64,000 bases of DNA, taken from Corynebacterium glaucum. GTDB taxonomy: Bacteria; Actinomycetota; Actinomycetes; Mycobacteriales; Mycobacteriaceae. Below, piece after piece: positions 9,701 to 18,179 of this stretch (positions are counted from its first letter, which is position 1; each line of letters starts with the position of its first letter). The notes below the pieces were generated by a model, which was not told where the DNA came from, did no database searches, and saw only the letters and a list, made by a program, of their open reading frames with translations. Made by a program: the position numbers and the translations under genes. The DNA lies in NCBI RefSeq assembly GCF_002287505.1, contig NZ_CP019688.1, positions 1,786,674 through 1,850,673 on the forward strand, in the 5' to 3' direction.

Positions 9701-9825
9701 TCCGGGTCGCCGGCGCCGGCGAGTGTCCAGCGCAACTCGTCGGAGTCGAAGCCGAGCGCTTCGAGGTCCTCGGCGGCGCGCGGTGAGGTGAGGCCGAGTT
9801 TCGCGGGGCTGGGCAGCTGCGTCAC
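6715..9825 (-). CDS. glnE: Bifunctional glutamine synthetase adenylyltransferase/adenylyl-removing enzyme
   Basis: A 1036-residue enzyme that adds AMP to, and removes it from, a Tyr of glutamine synthetase I in response to nitrogen status. Both nucleotidyltransferase modules are present. The N-terminal one has [21 protein letters not shown] (about residues 240-260) and the C-terminal one has [21 protein letters not shown] (about 745-765). Each keeps the G-x11-DxD metal motif. Length is normal for the family. The start is a GTG at 9825 overlapping the glnA2 stop codon by 4 bp, so translation is probably coupled. The adjacent GlnA2 may not be its main target: in corynebacteria GlnA, encoded elsewhere, is the known substrate. 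Confidence 0.97.
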   Translation of the reverse strand: [1036 protein letters not shown]

Positions 9826-11153
9826 AGGTCGAGCCCCGCTTCAATCTCCCACGGGGTGACCTGGGAGGTGTACTCGTGCCACTCGTCCCACTTGGTGCGC
9901 AGGAAGAACTCGAAGACTTGCTCGCCGAGGACCTCGGCCATGAACTCGGACTGCTCGAGGAAGCGCAGGGCCTGGTCGAGGGAACCGGGCAGGTCGCGAT
10001 ACCCCATCGCGCGGCGCTCGCGGCGGGTAAGCGCGAAGACGTCGTCGGTAGCGGGATCGTCGAGTTCGTAGCCGCCCTCGATGCCCTTCAGCCCGGCGGC
10101 GAGCACCGCGGCGAATGCGAGGTAGGGGTTGCAGGCGGGGTCGAGCGAGCGGACCTCGATGCGCCGGGAATCGGCTTTGTGCAGGCGGTACGTGGGCACG
10201 CGCACCATCGCGGAACGGTTAGAAATGCCCCAGGTCGCGGCGGTCGGGGCCTCGGAGCCGAACTGCAGGCGCTTGTATGAGTTCACCCACGGGTTGGTCA
10301 CTGCCGAGATCTCGCGGGCATGCTCGATGATGCCGGCAATGAACTGGCGGCCCACCTTGGACATGCTGATCTCGTCGTCCGGATCGTGGAAGGCGTTCGT
10401 CTCGCCCTCGAACAGCGAGAAGTGCGTGTGCATCGCGGAGCCGTCGAGGTGCGGAAACGGCTTCGGCATGAACGTGGCGTGCACGCCGTTGGTCTCTGCA
10501 ACGGTTTTCACCAGGTACTTGAAGGTGACGATGTTGTCCGCCATCGTCAGCGCATCCGTGTGGCGCAGGTCGATCTCCTGTTGGCCGGGGCTCGCCTCGT
10601 GGTGGGAGAACTCGGTGGTAATGCCCATGTATTCCAGCGCGGAGATCGCCTCGCGGCGCAGCTTCGGCGCCTCGTTGCGTTTCGCCTGGTCGAAGTAGCC
10701 ACCCTTGTCGCTCGGCTTAATCCCTCCCTCGCCGTCGGTTTTGACCACGTAGTACTCGATCTCGGGGCTAGCGAAGAACTCAAAGCCCATCTCGCGTGCG
10801 GCATGCATCTGGCGCCGCAGCACGTGGCGTGGGTCGGCGTAGAGCGGGTCGCCGTCGGGCATCGTGATGTCGCAGAACATCCGCGCGGTTTGAATACCGG
10901 TGTCCTCATCGAACGGCAGCGGCTGGTACGTCGACGGGTCGGGCCGCAGGAGGGTGTCGGATTCAGAAATGCGGCTAAACCCCTCAATCGAGCTGCCGTC
11001 GAAGCCCACACCCTCCTCGAACGCGCTCTCCAGCTCGGCCGGCGCCATCATCACGGTCTTCAGGCTGCCCGCGATGTCGGTGAACCAGAGGCGGATGAAG
11101 CCGATGTCCTGCTCTTCCACCCGGCGCAGGACGTTGTCAGTCTGTGAGCTCAT
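9822..11153 (-). CDS. glnA2: Glutamine synthetase, type I, GlnA2
   Basis: A 443-residue glutamine synthetase (ATP + glutamate + ammonia to glutamine). Family motifs are all present: VGFDGSSIEGF (latch loop), PEIEYYV (metal Glu), NGVHATFMPKP, GSAMHTHFSL, NPWVNSYKRL and RIEVRSLDPACNPYLAFA. The start at 11153 (MSSQTDN) is chosen because upstream in-frame codons add a 15-residue extension absent from the family. At the adenylylation loop it reads MGYRDLPGS rather than the usual NLYDLPPE. A Tyr is kept but the context differs, which fits reports that corynebacterial GlnA2 is not controlled by adenylylation. The gene is followed by an overlapping glnE. Confidence 0.96.
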   Translation of the reverse strand: MSSQTDNVLRRVEEQDIGFIRLWFTDIAGSLKTVMMAPAELESAFEEGVGFDGSSIEGFSRISESDTLLRPDPSTYQPLPFDEDTGIQTARMFCDITMPDGDPLYADPRHVLRRQMHAAREMGFEFFASPEIEYYVVKTDGEGGIKPSDKGGYFDQAKRNEAPKLRREAISALEYMGITTEFSHHEASPGQQEIDLRHTDALTMADNIVTFKYLVKTVAETNGVHATFMPKPFPHLDGSAMHTHFSLFEGETNAFHDPDDEISMSKVGRQFIAGIIEHAREISAVTNPWVNSYKRLQFGSEAPTAATWGISNRSAMVRVPTYRLHKADSRRIEVRSLDPACNPYLAFAAVLAAGLKGIEGGYELDDPATDDVFALTRRERRAMGYRDLPGSLDQALRFLEQSEFMAEVLGEQVFEFFLRTKWDEWHEYTSQVTPWEIEAGLDL

Positions 11154-11177
11154 AGTGGCAACTCTAGCTTTTCGTTT

Positions 11178-11188
11178 GCTTATCGACG
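11178..11188 (+). repeat. Intergenic copy of the GCTTATCGACG 11-mer, upstream of glnA2
   Basis: An exact copy of the dispersed motif with the preferred left flank TTT, 25 bp upstream of the glnA2 start codon and so within its leader or promoter region. A regulatory role is possible but not implied, since most copies are inside genes. Confidence 0.85.
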
Positions 11189-11269
11189 GCCCCTTCAAAC
11201 GCCCTCCCGAACCAGGTTTGCGCCCTCAGCCTTCACTCCCTTTTAAGGCCGTTTTGTAAAACTTTGCAA

Positions 11270-11299
11270 TCTTTTACAGAGCGCGCGGTTGTCTATAGT
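11270..11299 (+). promoter_or_regulatory. Probable promoter of the CYTH-CHAD gene
   Basis: A TATAGT hexamer at 11294-11299 fits a -10 box, with a T-rich CTTTTACA stretch about 16 bp upstream as a weak -35. The gene starts 30 bp downstream after an AGGAG ribosome-binding site. The surrounding 90 bp is clearly AT-richer than the neighbouring genes. Assigned by inspection only. Confidence 0.4.
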
Positions 11300-11328
11300 T
11301 GAGGTAGACCAACGAATGAGGAGACATC

Positions 11329-12951
11329 ATGGCTGAGAAGACGAATTCCAAAGCCGCTGAGCGCCACCTGGAAGTCGAGGTGAAACTCGCCGTCGATGAG
11401 CACACCGGTGTACCTGACCTCACCCAGCTGCCCGGCGTGGCATCGATGCTTGGCACCGAGCAACACGACCTGTCCGCGATTTACTACGACACCGCCGACC
11501 TGCGCCTGACCCGCGAGAAGATCACGCTGCGCCGCCGCACCGGTGGCGCCGACGACGGCTGGCACATGAAGCTGCCGACCGCGGGCGGGCGCAAAGAACT
11601 GCGCGTACCCATCGAGGATCCGGCAAAGGTGCCCGAAGAGCTGCTCAACGAGGTGCGCGCCATCGTGCGCAACGAGCCGCTCGAACCGATCGCGCAGGTG
11701 GACAACCGCCGCGTGGAGTCGAAGCTCGCCGCCGAACAGGGCGAAGCGATCGCAGAGTTTTGCGACGACCACGTCACCGCGTGGTCCCTGCTCCCAGGCG
11801 GCGAGCGCACGTCGTGGCGCGAGTGGGAGGTCGAGCTCGCCGAGGCGATTGCAGGCACCGAAGACGGCGACGACCTGATCCGTCAGGCCACGTCGTTTTT
11901 GATCGCTTCGGGGGCGCGCAAGTCGTCGTCACCCTCAAAGCTTGCAACCGCATTGGGTGAGACGGTGCAAACCGCTCCCCTGCCGCCCCACCTGCAGTCG
12001 CAGGGTCTGGACGAAGACTCGCCGGCCGCCGCGGTGGTAGATGCCCTGCGCGCGCAGCGCGACGAGATTGTGGCGTGGGAGCCGCGCGTGCGGGCCGACG
12101 AGTGGGATTCCGTGCACCAGCTGCGCGTGGCTACGCGCGAGATGCGCTCGCTGCTGGAGACGTTCGAGGGCATCCTCGAAGGCGACCAGCTCGAGGAGCT
12201 TGAGCGCGAGCTGAAGCAGACCGCAGCGGTCCTCGGCGAGGCGCGCGATGCGGAGGTCGTCGAGGAGCGATTCGCCGAGCTCTTGGACACCGACGAGAGC
12301 GGGCTTATCGACGACACTGCCCGCGCCCATGTCGAACAGGACATGCGCAAGGATTATGAGGCGGCTCATGCCGAGATCGTCGAGATGCTCAACTCCGATC
12401 GCTTCATGGACATGCTCGACGACATCGACCACCTGCTGGCGAACCCGCCGGTGGCCGCGAGCGACGACGACTCGGAAAGCGACGAGGGCGGCACCGAGAG
12501 CAAGGTCAGCGAGAAGGAGTCGCGCGCGATCATGCTGGAGCACCTGGAGAAGGCGTATAAGAAGGTGATCAAGCGCGACAAGAAGGTCGATGAGTTCTAC
12601 CACGACACCGACCTGCCGCTGCACGAGCGTGAGGAATATGTCCACGATGTGCGCAAGGCCGTGAAAAAGCTTCGCTATGCGACGGCTGCGGCGCAGTCCG
12701 CCGGGATCAAGACCGGGCGCCTGTCCAAGGCCGCGAAAGCGATGCAGGAGGTGCTGGGAGACTTCCAGGACGCGGTGACCTCGCGCGATCGGATCCTGCG
12801 CCTTTCCGGCGAAGCCCGCGAGCGCGGCGAGGACACCTTCTCGTACGGCATCCTCTACCAGCGCGAATTAGCGCGTGGTGATGCCGCGCTCGCCGGATAC
12901 GACGAGGCGATGCGCAACCTGAAGAAAGCGTTCAAGAAAGTGAAGTCCTAG
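11329..12951 (+). CDS. CYTH and CHAD domain protein (triphosphate/polyphosphate-binding)
   Basis: A 540-residue fusion of an N-terminal CYTH domain (about 1-200) and a C-terminal CHAD domain (about 230-535). The CYTH signature ExExK is seen as EVEVKLAVDE near residue 16, and later KITLRRRTGG and WEVEL supply the tunnel residues that bind triphosphate and metal. The CHAD part has the conserved His, Lys and Arg positions (VHQLRVATREMRSLLETFE, VHDVRKAVKKLRYATA) that bind polyphosphate. Such fusions are thought to act in polyphosphate or triphosphate metabolism, often at polyphosphate granules. An acidic linker (ASDDDSESDEGG) interrupts CHAD around residue 380. Transcribed alone. Confidence 0.93.
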   Translation: MAEKTNSKAAERHLEVEVKLAVDEHTGVPDLTQLPGVASMLGTEQHDLSAIYYDTADLRLTREKITLRRRTGGADDGWHMKLPTAGGRKELRVPIEDPAKVPEELLNEVRAIVRNEPLEPIAQVDNRRVESKLAAEQGEAIAEFCDDHVTAWSLLPGGERTSWREWEVELAEAIAGTEDGDDLIRQATSFLIASGARKSSSPSKLATALGETVQTAPLPPHLQSQGLDEDSPAAAVVDALRAQRDEIVAWEPRVRADEWDSVHQLRVATREMRSLLETFEGILEGDQLEELERELKQTAAVLGEARDAEVVEERFAELLDTDESGLIDDTARAHVEQDMRKDYEAAHAEIVEMLNSDRFMDMLDDIDHLLANPPVAASDDDSESDEGGTESKVSEKESRAIMLEHLEKAYKKVIKRDKKVDEFYHDTDLPLHEREEYVHDVRKAVKKLRYATAAAQSAGIKTGRLSKAAKAMQEVLGDFQDAVTSRDRILRLSGEARERGEDTFSYGILYQRELARGDAALAGYDEAMRNLKKAFKKVKS

Positions 12952-12975
12952 GCGTTAGCGGCTCGTGGCTCGTCG

Positions 12976-15450
12976 CTAATGCACGAGCGCTGCGACCGGC
13001 GGGATGGCCGCCGCCCGGCGCGCCGGCACCAGTGCCGCCAATGCTGCCGCTGCGAGTAGGCCCACGAGCAGAACGGCGAGGGAAAGCCACGGGACGGCCG
13101 CGAACACGTAGAGCTGTTCGCCGCCGAGCAGCGCATGAGCGCCAGCGATCCCGAACAGCACTCCGAACGCCATGCCGATGAGACTGGCGGCCGATGCGAG
13201 TAACAGCGTTTCCGCCAAGATCATGCCGGTGATCTGACTGCGCAGGGCGCCAAGCGCGCGCAGGAGCCCAATCTCTCGGGTGCGTTCAGTCACTGACAGC
13301 GCGACGGTGTTGGACAACCCCACCACCGCAATCAGCAGTGCCACGGCGAGGAACGCGAGCCCCAGGGCGACAAACTGCGCGATCTCCGCGTTGGCCTCGA
13401 GCCGTTGCACGGCGGGGCTACTCAGCGCCACCACGCCAGGTAGCTGTGCGATCGCGTCCATCGCTTCCAGCGGGTCCGCGTCGGGCACCAGCTTCACCCA
13501 CACGCTTAACGACGCCTCGTTGAAACGCTCAAGGTCAGACGGATGCACAATACCCATAATCGGCGCTCCGTCAACCACGGTGACCGCGAAATCGTGCTCG
13601 GTGCCCGGCTGCCGCAAGGTGACGGTGCCAGGACCCGACCCTCCGGTGGTCTCCGGTGTTGGCGGCAGGATGATCGTCCCCGGCGCTGGTCCGGGGATCA
13701 CCGCATCGGTGCGGAGCACGCTGCTCAACTGCGGGTTCCATGCCGCGACCGTCATCGGACCGCCGCCGTCCGGTGATGCTGAGAACGACGCGTCGAGCAT
13801 GACATCAGCGACCACAGCGCTGGCGGCAACTTCGGTGAGCTGACTGATCTGGGCCGACAGTTCGGCAAGATCTTCGGCGCTACCGCTTGGGGTGACGGTG
13901 ATGTCCATTGGCGTCGCACCCTCGAAAACCTCGGCGAGTGTGGCTTGGGCGGTGGCGCTGCCCGTCAACAACGCCGCCATCAACGTGGTGCCGATCCATA
14001 CCGCGACGGCGGTAGCGCCGGAGCGCCCGGGATTGCGGCGCAGCTGCTCGCGCGCCAAGTCAGCTTGCGACCCAACTCGGGTTCCGGCAGTCAGGCCCAG
14101 TCCCAGGGCCGCGCACGTGAAAATCGGCGCTGCAGCCAACAGCAACCCGGCACACGCGGCGAGCGCGCCCAGCACCACAAGCACAATCGAGGCGGCAAAC
14201 CCGCCAGCCACAGTCACACCAACGCCAGCGACGAGCAGCGCGAACGCGGCTGCAAGGCGGATACGGCGGGGTACGCGGCGGCGACCACGTTCAACACCGC
14301 CTGCCCCGCCAGCCCCGCCAACCTCGCTAGCCGGTTCCGCGCGGCGGAGCGCCTCGATCGGAGCCACGCGGGTTGCCAGCTTCGCGGGCCAGAGCGCCGC
14401 AAGCACACTCGGAATCACCCCTGCCGCCAGTGCTAGTACGATTAGCCGCACCCAAAATCCCAGTTGTGAAGCTGCCGCTGGCAGTCCCTGAAGTACCGCA
14501 GCGCCGACTACCGCACCGACCACTGCGCCCAGCACGAACCCGCCTAGCGCACCGAGCACACCGACGGACGCAGCACGGGCGAGGACTGCGGAGAACACTT
14601 GCCGTCGCAAAGCGCCAATGCTCCGAAGCAAAGCGATCTCGCGGGTACTGCGTGCGAGCTGCAGGCGGTAGTTGTTGCCGATCACCACGAGCGCGGCCAG
14701 CAACGCCACCGCGGTGAGCAGCTGCAGCGCGAGCATGATCGTGCGGGTCCCGGCCGCATACTTGGAAGCGTTGGCAGCAACAAAGGCATCGCCATTATCG
14801 ACGGTCGCAACGTGGCCGGATTCGGCAACCGCCTCGGCGATCTCCCCGTGAGCCTGGTTGACGTTGCCACTCGCGTGGGCGAGAAGTGCGGTGCTCCCCT
14901 CGAGCCCCAAAAGGCGTTGGGCCGCGCGGGGCGAGCAAACGAGCGTGGACAGCGCTGGCTCCGCGGTCGCGCCGGGCTTCGCCGTCGCGGTGCCGACAAT
15001 GGTGATCGTTTCGGTACCGCCGCCGTAGCCTTCGACCGTGATCTCGGCGCCGGTGAGGTAGCGCGTGGGCTTGCCGGGGACCTCCACCAGGACGGCTTCG
15101 TTGTCATCGCTGGGCATGCGGCCGGCGGTAAGGCGGATCAGGGTGTCGTCGTTAAGCGATTGCACTCCGATGGCCGCACCGAGCTCATCGTCGATGATTG
15201 CTGTGCCAGCCACCTGTTCGGCGACTTCCGCAACGCCTGGCAGCGCACGGATCTGATCCGAAAGACTCGACGGCAGGTCCGCGCCGCTGGGGGCGGTGAC
15301 GACCACGTCGGCGTCACCGGTGGCGGTGAGCACGGCGCGCTCGAGGTCGCCGCGCACGCCGGCCTGGATCATCGTGGTGAACACCACCAGCGCGGTGGCA
15401 AAGAGGACCGCGATCAGCGTTGCAGGCGAAGATCGTAAGACACGGCGCAC
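12976..15450 (-). CDS. ABC transporter permease, FtsX-like, two repeats
   Basis: An 824-residue permease with the MacB/LolCE-type plan duplicated. A TM helix near the N-terminus, a large extracytoplasmic domain and three TM helices are followed by a second FtsX unit with the same order, about 10 TM segments in all. The FtsX core recurs as STREIALLRSIGALRRQVFSAVL and TERTREIGLLRALGALRSQITGMIL. The GTG at 15450 is preferred as start because it lies 1 bp after the ATPase stop; the ATG at 15507 would overlap that gene by 56 bp. With the ATPase it forms an exporter or lipoprotein-handling or peptide-sensing ABC system. The divergent two-component system probably controls it. Confidence 0.93.
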   Translation of the reverse strand: MRRVLRSSPATLIAVLFATALVVFTTMIQAGVRGDLERAVLTATGDADVVVTAPSGADLPSSLSDQIRALPGVAEVAEQVAGTAIIDDELGAAIGVQSLNDDTLIRLTAGRMPSDDNEAVLVEVPGKPTRYLTGAEITVEGYGGGTETITIVGTATAKPGATAEPALSTLVCSPRAAQRLLGLEGSTALLAHASGNVNQAHGEIAEAVAESGHVATVDNGDAFVAANASKYAAGTRTIMLALQLLTAVALLAALVVIGNNYRLQLARSTREIALLRSIGALRRQVFSAVLARAASVGVLGALGGFVLGAVVGAVVGAAVLQGLPAAASQLGFWVRLIVLALAAGVIPSVLAALWPAKLATRVAPIEALRRAEPASEVGGAGGAGGVERGRRRVPRRIRLAAAFALLVAGVGVTVAGGFAASIVLVVLGALAACAGLLLAAAPIFTCAALGLGLTAGTRVGSQADLAREQLRRNPGRSGATAVAVWIGTTLMAALLTGSATAQATLAEVFEGATPMDITVTPSGSAEDLAELSAQISQLTEVAASAVVADVMLDASFSASPDGGGPMTVAAWNPQLSSVLRTDAVIPGPAPGTIILPPTPETTGGSGPGTVTLRQPGTEHDFAVTVVDGAPIMGIVHPSDLERFNEASLSVWVKLVPDADPLEAMDAIAQLPGVVALSSPAVQRLEANAEIAQFVALGLAFLAVALLIAVVGLSNTVALSVTERTREIGLLRALGALRSQITGMILAETLLLASAASLIGMAFGVLFGIAGAHALLGGEQLYVFAAVPWLSLAVLLVGLLAAAALAALVPARRAAAIPPVAALVH

Positions 15451-15451
15451 G

Positions 15452-16150
15452 TTAGCCCACCTGTCTGGGGGCGGTGTCGTGGGTAACGCGACCGTCGCAA
15501 AGCTCAATGATCCTGTCGGACCACCTCGCGGCTGCCGAGTCGTGGGTGACCATGATGAGTGTCTGCCCGAGTTCGTTAGAAAGTCGGCGCAGAAACTGCA
15601 TGAGGGTCTCGCTGGTGGCTTGGTCGAGCGCGCCGGTGGGTTCGTCGGCGAAGATGATGTCCGGCTGGGTGATCAACGCCCGCGCCACCGCGACACGCTG
15701 TTGCTGGCCGCCGGAAAGCTCCGTCGGGCGGTGCGCGAGGCGATCCTTAAGGCCCAGCATGGCCACAACATGATCGAACCATTGCTTGTCGACGCCACGC
15801 TTCGCCATCGTCAACGGAAGCACGATATTGTCGCGCGCGTTGAGCGTGGGCAGCAGATTGAATGCCTGGAAGATGAAGCCGATGCGGTCGCGACGGGTGA
15901 CGGTGAGCTGGTCATCGCGCATGGCGGTGAGCTCATCGCCGTCCAAAAACACTTGGCCCGCATCCACGGTGTCCAGGCCAGCGGCGCATTGCATAAGCGT
16001 AGATTTGCCGGATCCGGACGGGCCCATGATGGCTACGAACTGCCCGCGCGGCACATCCAGACTGACCCCGTCAAGCGCGCGGACCGCGCCCGCACCCGCG
16101 CCGTAGGTTTTCTCTAGCGCCTGAACGCGCAACAAAGGATGAGGTGTCAT
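15452..16150 (-). CDS. ABC transporter ATP-binding protein (LolD/MacB type)
   Basis: A 232-residue ATPase of the MacB/LolD subfamily that powers FtsX-like permeases. Walker A is GPSGSGKST (about 43-51), the Q-loop follows in FIFQAFNLLP, the signature is LSGGQQQRVAVARAL, Walker B is IIFADEPTGALD and the H-loop is MVTHD. It is the first gene of a two-gene unit with the permease, separated by a single base. Antimicrobial peptide or cell-envelope stress systems often have this ATPase-permease pair next to a two-component system, as here. Confidence 0.95.
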   Translation of the reverse strand: MTPHPLLRVQALEKTYGAGAGAVRALDGVSLDVPRGQFVAIMGPSGSGKSTLMQCAAGLDTVDAGQVFLDGDELTAMRDDQLTVTRRDRIGFIFQAFNLLPTLNARDNIVLPLTMAKRGVDKQWFDHVVAMLGLKDRLAHRPTELSGGQQQRVAVARALITQPDIIFADEPTGALDQATSETLMQFLRRLSNELGQTLIMVTHDSAAARWSDRIIELCDGRVTHDTAPRQVG

Positions 16151-16224
16151 GGGCGGTAGTGTGCCCAGTGCGCAGGCAGCACCACATCGGCCTGCGGTAC
16201 ACAGTTTTCATCTACCCCAGGAGG

Positions 16225-16269
16225 ATGCGCTTCGTGCGGGCAAGCAAGGAGAATACGGCGCATGGTTGA
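16225..16269 (+). CDS. Possible 14-codon upstream ORF before the histidine kinase
   Basis: A strong AGGAGG precedes ATG at 16225 at close spacing, opening a frame for MRFVRASKENTAHG that ends with TGA at 16267-16269. That stop lies just inside the start of the kinase gene (ATG 16262), giving an 8-base overlap. The kinase's own AAGGAG ribosome-binding site is inside this short ORF. The arrangement suggests translational coupling or a leader peptide, but the short length means chance cannot be excluded. Confidence 0.45.
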   Translation: MRFVRASKENTAHG

Positions 16270-17491
16270 GCAACTCGCCGAGCGCGTCAAAGCCCGCCCC
16301 CTGGCGTGGGGCGGGCTGGTTGCGCTGCTCGCGTACCCCTTGGTGGCGATTGGGGCGCTCGCGCGTTACCCCCTCGCGCATGAGTGGCCGATCTTGCTGC
16401 TGGCGCTCGCGTTCACGTTGCCGCTCGTGTTCCTATTCGTCTTCCCCGAGCTAACCGTGGCGCTGAGCGCGCCGGCGCTCATCGGGCAGGTGGTGCTGGG
16501 CCGGGTTGCCGAGTCCGGGGACCTCACCTCCGGCAACGTGGTGCCGCTGATGGGCCTGTGCGTCATCGCCGCGCACCGCGACCCGAAGCGCACCCGCTGG
16601 TGGACTGCCGCCGCAGTGCTCGCGATGACCGCCCACACCTGGTTCCGGTGGAATAGCTCAACGGACCGCCCGGCGCGCACCATCGTCGAGTGGATCCTGG
16701 ACCCTATCCCCGTCCTACTCATCTCCGCGGTGCCGGTACTCGGCGCGGTGCTGCTTGGCGTGGTTATCCGCATGCAGGGCGAGCGCGCGGCGATGCTCAC
16801 CGCCCAGGCAGCGCAGGCCGAGCGCGACCGCCACCTCACCACCCAGCTCGCGGTGGAGCAGGAACGCTCCCGCATCGCGGCCGATCTGCATGACATCCTT
16901 GCGCATTCGCTTTCGGTGATCGCGGTGCAAACCGACGCCGCGGCACACGTGCTCAAGCACTCGCCCGCCGCTCCCCCAGCTGCCCGCGACGCAGTCACCG
17001 CCGCCCACGACGCGGCCGTGCACGCGCTGCAGGAAACCCGCGCCCTCGTGCGCGCGGTCGGTGCCCCGCCAGAGGACCACACCCCGCAGCCCACCTTGTC
17101 GCAGCTGCCGGAACTCGTGCGCTCGTGCGACCCCGCGGGCAACCGCTTCGAGCTCCACAGCACCGTCGACCTCGCAGAAATCCAGTTGGCCCCCTCCGCC
17201 CAGGTCGCGCTCTACCGCATCGTCCAAGAGTCGCTGACCAACGTCATGCGCCACGCGGGCGAGGACGCCCAAGCGCAGGTCAGGGTCACCGAGCACGCTG
17301 GGCAGGTCCGCGTAGAAGTCGTCGATAATGGCAAAGCTCCGCAACTCGACGGCGCGCGCGGCCGCGGGATCGCCAACATGACCCAGCGTGCCCGCAGCGC
17401 CGGCGGCGAGCTTTCGGCAGGCCCCCGCCCCGAAGGAGGGTTCGCAGTGGTTGCGCAGGTGCCGCTCGCAGTTTCGGAGGGTGCCCTATGA
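16262..17491 (+). CDS. Two-component sensor histidine kinase (HisKA_3 type)
   Basis: A 409-residue NarL-class sensor kinase. About five membrane helices fill residues 15-175, with little periplasmic sequence, so sensing is probably intramembrane or through the partner transporter. The dimerisation helix carries the phospho-accepting His in IAADLHDILAHSLSV (about residue 215). The HATPase_c domain has the N-box region ESLTNVMRHA, the VVDNGKAP motif and GRGIANMTQRA. Its stop overlaps the response-regulator start by 4 bp. The gene is divergent from the FtsX-type ABC transporter, which is its likely target and perhaps its co-sensor. Confidence 0.94.
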   Translation: MVEQLAERVKARPLAWGGLVALLAYPLVAIGALARYPLAHEWPILLLALAFTLPLVFLFVFPELTVALSAPALIGQVVLGRVAESGDLTSGNVVPLMGLCVIAAHRDPKRTRWWTAAAVLAMTAHTWFRWNSSTDRPARTIVEWILDPIPVLLISAVPVLGAVLLGVVIRMQGERAAMLTAQAAQAERDRHLTTQLAVEQERSRIAADLHDILAHSLSVIAVQTDAAAHVLKHSPAAPPAARDAVTAAHDAAVHALQETRALVRAVGAPPEDHTPQPTLSQLPELVRSCDPAGNRFELHSTVDLAEIQLAPSAQVALYRIVQESLTNVMRHAGEDAQAQVRVTEHAGQVRVEVVDNGKAPQLDGARGRGIANMTQRARSAGGELSAGPRPEGGFAVVAQVPLAVSEGAL

Positions 17492-18156
17492 TTCGCATTT
17501 TGCTTGTCGACGACCAGGAGCTGGTGCGGACCGGCTTCCGCCTGGTGCTCAGCACTGCGGGCGATATGGACGTGGTCGGCGAGGCCGCTGACGGACGCGC
17601 GGCGCTTGAGTTGCTGGAGGGCGGGCTTGCGGTGGATGTGTGCTGCATGGACATCCGCATGCCCCGGATGGACGGGATCGAGGCGACGCGGGCCATCACG
17701 GCCGCGGGAATTCCCACCCGCGTGATTGCGCTGACCACGTTCGACCGCGACGAGTTCGTTTACGAAGCGCTCGCCGCCGGAGCGTCGGGGTTCTTACTCA
17801 AGGACTGCGGTGCGGAGGATCTGCTCGCAGGCATCCGCACCGTGGCGGCCGGCAATGCGATGCTTGCACCGACCGCCACTGCGCGGGTAATCGAGCGGTT
17901 CCGCCCGCACATGGGCGCGCAGAGCCCGGCCGCGCTCGCGGCCAAGCTGGAGGCGCAACTTTCGCCGCGCGAGCTTGAAGTGCTTACCGCGATCGCGCAG
18001 GGGTTAAGCAACCAAGAAGTCGCCGCGGCGCTGCACATGGCCGAGACCACGGTCAAAAGCCACGTCGGACACCTGCTAAGCAAGCTCGGCGCGAGGGACC
18101 GGGTGCAGCTGGTGATCACCGCCTACGACGCTGGATTGGTCACGCCGCGGCGGTAG
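17488..18156 (+). CDS. Two-component response regulator, NarL/LuxR family
   Basis: A 222-residue regulator. The receiver domain (about 1-120) has the acidic pair in LLVDDQELV, the phosphorylated Asp in VCCMDIRMPRMDG and the Lys in FLLKDCG. The C-terminal LuxR helix-turn-helix (about 150-215) reads LSPRELEVLTAIAQGLSNQE followed by METTVKSH-like residues (AETTVKSHVGHLLSKL). It is coupled to the upstream kinase by an ATGA overlap. Probable targets are the divergent ABC transporter promoter and its own promoter within 16151-16261. Confidence 0.95.
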   Translation: MIRILLVDDQELVRTGFRLVLSTAGDMDVVGEAADGRAALELLEGGLAVDVCCMDIRMPRMDGIEATRAITAAGIPTRVIALTTFDRDEFVYEALAAGASGFLLKDCGAEDLLAGIRTVAAGNAMLAPTATARVIERFRPHMGAQSPAALAAKLEAQLSPRELEVLTAIAQGLSNQEVAAALHMAETTVKSHVGHLLSKLGARDRVQLVITAYDAGLVTPRR

Positions 18157-18179
18157 GCGCTCGCAAGCGACTTTTCGAC

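Noticed and set aside
6640..9786. A 1048-codon plus-strand frame opposite glnE
   Set aside because: It is the antisense shadow of glnE; the product is Arg/His-rich with no recognisable domain, while the minus strand encodes both GlnE catalytic modules.
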